Shown here: one piece after another, positions 7,057 to 10,618 of the stretch | How the letters are laid out: each line of letters opens with the position of its first letter | Position numbering within the stretch: the first letter of the stretch is position 1 | Source: an uncultured Lachnospiraceae bacterium | GTDB taxonomy: Bacteria; Bacillota; Clostridia; Lachnospirales; Lachnospiraceae | Assembly: GCA_910585065.1 (NCBI GenBank) | Contig: CAJUCG010000111.1 | Coordinates: forward strand, 1-10,618 | Direction of reading: 5' to 3' | Length of the DNA stretch: 10,618 nt | Program-made: the position numbers and the translations under genes | The notes under the pieces: generated by a model | Database searches by the model: none | Told to the model about the DNA's origin: nothing | The model's input: only the letters and a program-made list of their open reading frames with translations

Positions 7057-8481
7057 CTAATTTTCTTTGACTCTATCCCATTCCATGCCCGTTACTTTCT
7101 TTAAATCCAACCCCTTAGTTTCCCCGATGAATTTCCAGATAATGAAAATTGCTCCAACAAGCCCTGGAACAGTCAGTCCTAAATAAAGATATCCAAAGGT
7201 CTCCTTTGGGATCAGCGGAAGCACTACAATTGTTACAATCGTAGCTAAACCGCCGATCACCCCATTGAGCAAGGTATTGATTACGGTAACGGAAGAGCGC
7301 AGATTGGTCGGAGAAGATTCAGAAAACATAATTCCTCCGATTGTATCCCCAGCACCCCAGTAACTCCCCATAAAGCCGCCGATGGCAAAACCGACGAGGA
7401 GAGGCGCGAAACCAAGCATGGCTCCGGCAATAAACAGACTGTAACTTATCACAGCTAAGCAGGACATTGCAATAATGGTTACTTTCCGGCCAAACCGGTC
7501 GGAAATAAGTCCGGAAAGAAAAGTCATCAGCGCATTTCCGACAGGATAAAGATACAATGCCATAGTAATGTCCTCCTCCGTCATATGTGCGGATTCTTTC
7601 ATTACTGTATTATAAGTTGCCGTGGCAAGAGAGGCCGAATAATAGAAACAGCAGGCAAGCATTAAAAATCGCAACTGCCGATGTTTAAATGCAAATTTGA
7701 CCGCATTGACAATCCCGCCCTGCGCATTGCTGTTTTTCTCTTCCTCGCTCTGCTTTTCCCTCTCCTCCGGCGGTGTTTTCAGGTATTTCACCCGATTAAC
7801 CAAAAAAGTATTGGTCTCCTTTGCAAAAAGCAATGCCACAAGCGAAAGTGTAAATCCGAGAATAGCGGGAACGAGATACACTAAATGCCATCGTTCACTT
7901 TTGTTTTGCATAAAGGTTTCCCGCAAAAGCGGAATCAAAAGTGTCCCTAAAATTGCCACCGCCTTGATCAGAGCGTAATTTCTGGCACGGTTTTTCTCAC
8001 TTGAACACTCCAGAATATATACGCACTGCATATCGTGGGATACCATAAATCCCATCAGAGTACCGCCGATCATATAGATATAGATATTGTCGGAAAGATA
8101 GACAAAAAACAATCCCATTCCCATCATAAAAGTATTGATCACCAAAAACGGCTTTCGACCAAACCGATCCGCCAGCGGACGATAAAATACGATTAATAGA
8201 GTGACTGGATAAGTAATAAAACCAAGTGCCGAGGAAAGGGAAAGTCCCTCCCCGTATTCCATTCCCATATTTTGTACAAAAAACTCATTGATAATATTGG
8301 ACTGAAATTGAATGGAAATGGTCGAAGCGATCTCATCCACAATATAGATTAGTGATAATACCATAAAGAGGTAGACCATATAATATCGTCCGCTTCTTGC
8401 CTGAAGCTGTCTTTCCCGTCGGGCAAGTTCCCTCGCTTCTTTCTTTTGCAGCCTCTCATTGTTCTTTATTTTTGTTTCCAT
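7057..8481 (-). CDS. Major facilitator superfamily transporter (12 helices)
   Basis: A 474-residue membrane protein with a charged cytoplasmic N-terminus (residues 1-30), two six-helix halves, and the MFS motif A in both halves (DRFGRKP at 105-111, DRFGRK at 328-333). A long charged central loop (about 221-265) separates the halves. The duplicated motif A and the length fit the sugar-porter/metabolite:proton symporter part of the superfamily; the substrate is unknown. The start is ATG at 8481, preceded by AAGGGGG at about 6 bases. An in-frame ATG at 8505 would add eight basic residues and lacks that spacing. The gene overlaps the end of the TrmB gene by 26 bases and is followed within 10 bases by the SGNH hydrolase, so all three form one operon and probably one pathway. 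Confidence 0.9.
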   Translation of the reverse strand: METKIKNNERLQKKEARELARRERQLQARSGRYYMVYLFMVLSLIYIVDEIASTISIQFQSNIINEFFVQNMGMEYGEGLSLSSALGFITYPVTLLIVFYRPLADRFGRKPFLVINTFMMGMGLFFVYLSDNIYIYMIGGTLMGFMVSHDMQCVYILECSSEKNRARNYALIKAVAILGTLLIPLLRETFMQNKSERWHLVYLVPAILGFTLSLVALLFAKETNTFLVNRVKYLKTPPEEREKQSEEEKNSNAQGGIVNAVKFAFKHRQLRFLMLACCFYYSASLATATYNTVMKESAHMTEEDITMALYLYPVGNALMTFLSGLISDRFGRKVTIIAMSCLAVISYSLFIAGAMLGFAPLLVGFAIGGFMGSYWGAGDTIGGIMFSESSPTNLRSSVTVINTLLNGVIGGLATIVTIVVLPLIPKETFGYLYLGLTVPGLVGAIFIIWKFIGETKGLDLKKVTGMEWDRVKEN

Positions 8482-9331
8482 CCTGCGCCCCCTTTTGAAA
8501 ATCATAGACCATAAAATTTTTTGTCATATCTTCATTGATATCAAGTTCTTTCGCCAGTTTATCAATGATCTGCAAAAATGTCTCTCCAGCATTTTTTTTG
8601 CAGAGCAATCCCCGTTTTTCCATATATTTATACCAGAATATATTTAAAACTATTTCGTCCGTTGCCAGGGATACAATGGCATGATTTTTCGTGTATATAA
8701 AAATACTTTTGTCCCCGCTGTTCTCGCCGGCAAGGCATTGGCTGCCGTCAACAATCAGACTGATCCTGCGATAGGGAAATAATGTCGAGGCATCGCCGAT
8801 CCGATAAGAAAAAATTGTGGCACCCTCCAGATTTATTTTCTCAAAAGTGAATAAATAGACTTTAACCCCTCTTTTTACCGCCCCAGTCAACGCATTTTTC
8901 AGCAATTCAAAATCGCTGCTCCAAATAGAGAGAGAAATTTCCTCCAAGGCAGCTTCAATTAACTCGACTGCCTTTTTTATACATTTGTCAAATCCCACAA
9001 TATTTAACACATAGTCCTGATTTTCTTTTCCCTCGGTAAGTTTTTTTAAAAATTCTTCTGCCTTATTGAGATTGTTTTCATTTTCCTCTCGAATCCGCCC
9101 TATCAGTATATCATAGGCTAAAGGCTTATAATAGCTTGGCTCCCCCTCCAGCTTTAAAAGAATTCCCCTGCCCACCATGCGGTTGATCACCTCATACACC
9201 ATAGCTCTGGGGACACCGGATTGTTTGGCAATCTCATAGCCGTTCAATATTCCATATTTTAAAAGTGTGGTATAAACTTTTGCTTCATTTTGAGAAAAGC
9301 CCAGCTTTTCTAAATAATCTCTGTCTTCCAT
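8456..9331 (-). CDS. TrmB-family transcriptional regulator
   Basis: A 291-residue DNA-binding protein. Residues 1-80 form a TrmB-type winged helix (LGFSQNEAKVYTTLLKYG, then a recognition helix around SGVPRAMVYEVINRMVGRG). A coiled linker follows at about 80-100, then a C-terminal sensor domain (about 105-265; SIWSSDFELL, RGVKVYLFTF, RISLIVDGSQCLAGE) with the phospholipase D-like fold seen in TrmB C-termini, though without HKD catalytic motifs. TrmB proteins usually sense sugars or related metabolites and act on nearby transport genes, so it most likely controls its own operon with the MFS transporter and SGNH hydrolase. The start ATG at 9329-9331 has AAGGGGGAT upstream with rather long spacing (11 bases). 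The last 26 bases overlap the transporter start. The effector is unknown. Confidence 0.9.
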   Translation of the reverse strand: MEDRDYLEKLGFSQNEAKVYTTLLKYGILNGYEIAKQSGVPRAMVYEVINRMVGRGILLKLEGEPSYYKPLAYDILIGRIREENENNLNKAEEFLKKLTEGKENQDYVLNIVGFDKCIKKAVELIEAALEEISLSIWSSDFELLKNALTGAVKRGVKVYLFTFEKINLEGATIFSYRIGDASTLFPYRRISLIVDGSQCLAGENSGDKSIFIYTKNHAIVSLATDEIVLNIFWYKYMEKRGLLCKKNAGETFLQIIDKLAKELDINEDMTKNFMVYDFQKGAQDGNKNKEQ

Positions 9332-9332
9332 A

Positions 9333-9356
9333 TAGTAGTTATCCCCCTTACTACTA
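9333..9356 (-). promoter_or_regulatory. Inverted repeat enclosing the trmB ribosome binding site
   Basis: On the minus strand TAGTAGT (9356-9350) and ACTACTA (9339-9333) are perfect 7-base inverted copies, and the 10-base loop AAGGGGGATA holds the Shine-Dalgarno sequence of the TrmB gene. The right arm ends one base before its ATG. It could be a DNA operator for autoregulation, since characterised TrmB sites are short TACT/AGTA-type palindromes, or an mRNA stem that presents or hides the ribosome site. The repeat is seen; either role is inference. Confidence 0.5.
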
Positions 9357-9367
9357 AATTTGTTTTC

Positions 9368-9396
9368 ATCCTATCATATCTCAGAAGACAAGTCAA
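9368..9396 (-). promoter_or_regulatory. Promoter of the TrmB-MFS-SGNH operon
   Basis: TTGACT (9391-9396) and TAGGAT (9368-9373) are separated by 17 bases on the minus strand. The -35 matches consensus at 5 of 6 positions and the -10 at 4 of 6. The start of transcription would fall near 9361, about 30 bases before the TrmB ATG, so the inverted repeat at 9333-9356 would sit in the short leader. Confidence 0.65.
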
Positions 9397-9681
9397 TACC
9401 TTTTTCTTTTAGAAATAAAATTCAAAATCGGTTATTTCTTGCTATTTTTCTAATGATATCTGCCAAATATTGCTCATATCCCTGTTATTTTTTTGTTTTT
9501 CTTTCCCTTAACTCTTTACTTTTTCATGATTTTATATTACAATAGAAGAAACACCTCTTCAATTTCTGACGATTTTTACAGAAACTGTAAGATTTTATCC
9601 GATTTCAAGCATATATTGTACTTTATTTTCTATCGCAATATTTGCTTTATCATTTTACTTTTCCGGAAGGAGCAAAAAACT
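9397..9681. other. AT-rich divergent intergenic region between the TrmB and AraC genes
   Basis: No gene is supported here, although a plus-strand frame is open from 9493 into the AraC gene. Its product up to 9681 is low-complexity Phe/Tyr/Ile-rich sequence without a ribosome site. The region holds an 8-bp inverted repeat AGAAATAA / TTATTTCT (9411-9418 and 9432-9439) with a 13-base spacer, about 15 bases upstream of the TrmB -35, and a smaller palindrome TTACAG-AAA-CTGTAA (9576-9590) in the presumed AraC leader. These are candidate regulator sites, but in such AT-rich DNA they may be incidental. Confidence 0.5.
9515..9543 (+). promoter_or_regulatory. Candidate promoter of the AraC-family gene
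   Basis: TTTACT (9515-9520) and TACAAT (9538-9543) are spaced by 17 bases on the plus strand, matching consensus at 4 of 6 and 5 of 6 positions. Transcription from here would leave an unusually long leader of about 130 bases before the ATG at 9682. A weaker alternative is TTGTAC near 9617 with TATTTG 17 bases on. Confidence 0.45.
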
Positions 9682-10560
9682 ATGCAGCCCGAATTAAACG
9701 GCGTTTTTGAAAAAGTCAATTTTACAAATAATTCCTCCATCCTCCTGCATATCAACCGCGAGTATGAGGACTACCCCATCCACTGGCATTCCGCTACGGA
9801 AATTATTATGCCGCTAGAGAACACTTACTCTGTGACAATGAACAAGACACAGTACTCGCTGAAGGAGGGCGATATTTTGATTATCCCGCCGGGTGAACTG
9901 CATGAACTCTACGCGCCGCCTACCGGGAGGCGGATTATCTTTCTGTTTGATTTTACGCTGGTAAGCAATTTAAAGGGGTTTTCAAGTATCCTTCCGGTTA
10001 TTACGCAGCCGCGCCTGATCACAAAGGAACTCTGCCCGGATATTTACGAGGAGGAAAAAGAACTTCTTCTAAAGATTGCAAAGGAATACCGCGAGAGCAA
10101 CACGCTCTGGGAGGCGACCATCTACTCAATGATCATTCAGATGTTTGTGCTGATTGGGCGCAACCATATTGATTCCGGCGGACTTTTTCCGGATGTGCGC
10201 ACCAATAAGCAGAAAGAATATATTGAAAAATTCAACAAGATTTTTGAGTTTATTGATAATAATTATACAGAAGATATCTCCCTGGAGGATGTGGCAGATA
10301 TCGCAGGGTTTTCAAAATTTCATTTTTCCAGATTATTTAAGCAGTTTACCGATACTTCGTTTTACGATTATTTGAATCTGCGGCGGATTAAAGCGGCCGA
10401 AAATCTTTTGCTCGACCCGTCCTTACCGATCACAGAGATCGCATTGCAGTCTGGGTTTTCCAGCATTTCCACGTTCAATCGTGTGTTCAAGGCATTCAAA
10501 AAATGCACGCCGAGCGAATTTAAGGAACTGTACCGTATGCGCAATAAAGGGATGGGATAA
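9682..10560 (+). CDS. AraC-family regulator (cupin sensor plus double HTH)
   Basis: A 292-residue cytosolic transcription factor. The N-terminal cupin (about 20-90) shows HWH (H34, H36), E40 and H74 in GELHEL, the usual ligand or metal pocket positions of this class. The C-terminal AraC DNA-binding domain covers about 182-286: first helix-turn-helix around ISLEDVADIAGFSKFHFSRL, second around ITEIALQSGFSSISTFNRVF, ending with the CTPSEF block. The cupin-AraC layout is typical of activators of sugar-utilisation genes. The start is ATG at 9682, with AAGGAG 9 bases upstream at 9667-9672. An open upstream extension to 9493 has no ribosome site and biased composition, so it is rejected. The gene is divergent from the TrmB operon and shares a 350-base spacer with it; it may control that operon or an unseen neighbour to the right. 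Confidence 0.93.
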   Translation: MQPELNGVFEKVNFTNNSSILLHINREYEDYPIHWHSATEIIMPLENTYSVTMNKTQYSLKEGDILIIPPGELHELYAPPTGRRIIFLFDFTLVSNLKGFSSILPVITQPRLITKELCPDIYEEEKELLLKIAKEYRESNTLWEATIYSMIIQMFVLIGRNHIDSGGLFPDVRTNKQKEYIEKFNKIFEFIDNNYTEDISLEDVADIAGFSKFHFSRLFKQFTDTSFYDYLNLRRIKAAENLLLDPSLPITEIALQSGFSSISTFNRVFKAFKKCTPSEFKELYRMRNKGMG

Positions 10561-10618
10561 GCCGCATAAAAATCGCGTTTTCCCTACATACTAAATCCAT
10601 CCCGCATCTACGCGCTGA

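Noticed and set aside
9493..9681. N-terminal extension of the AraC-family protein by 63 residues
   Set aside because: The upstream frame is open, but the residues are Phe/Tyr/Ile-rich low complexity, no ribosome site precedes it, and a promoter-like pair falls inside it. The ATG at 9682 has AAGGAG at good spacing.
10561..10618. Possible 3' end of a convergent minus-strand gene (reading QRVDAGWI, then stop)
   Set aside because: Only eight residues are visible before the window ends; too short to separate from chance.

Overview
The window reads as a low-GC Bacillota chromosome, most likely a gut-type Clostridia/Lachnospirales species. The evidence is AT-rich spacers, strong AGGAGG-type ribosome binding sites, consensus sigma-A-like promoters, and families (Wadjet-type Jet proteins, TrmB and AraC regulators, a PARG-type macro domain) common in that group. 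This placement is inference from composition and families; no rRNA or other marker gene is present.

Left part (1-6213, minus strand): a Wadjet plasmid-defence operon. From its promoter at about 6185-6213 the order is a macro-domain protein with the bacterial PARG signature, jetA (kleisin-like), jetB (KITE/MukE-like) and jetC (SMC/MukB-like ATPase). The genes are tightly packed: 14 bp between macro stop and jetA, 57 bp with a hairpin between jetA and jetB, and a 14-base overlap of jetB and jetC. jetD, the nuclease that completes a Wadjet system, would lie beyond position 1. The jetC frame is broken by an apparent one-base loss near position 55, just after Walker B. The conserved C-terminal strand continues in the -1 frame to the window edge.

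Middle part (6221-9396, minus strand): a three-gene metabolic cassette of TrmB-family regulator, 12-helix MFS transporter and cytoplasmic SGNH/GDSL hydrolase. It has its own promoter, overlapping or abutting genes, and a 10-bp-stem terminator that separates it from the jet operon. The likely theme is regulated uptake and intracellular de-esterification of a small acylated or sugar-like compound.

Right part (9397-10618, plus strand): an AT-rich divergent intergenic region with a promoter for an AraC-family regulator (cupin plus double HTH). It may control the divergent TrmB-MFS-SGNH cassette or a neighbour outside the window. The last 58 bases hold no gene I can support.

The points most worth attention are the PARG-like macro protein as first gene of a Wadjet operon, the jetC frameshift, and palindromes placed over the jet-operon -10 box and around the trmB ribosome binding site.
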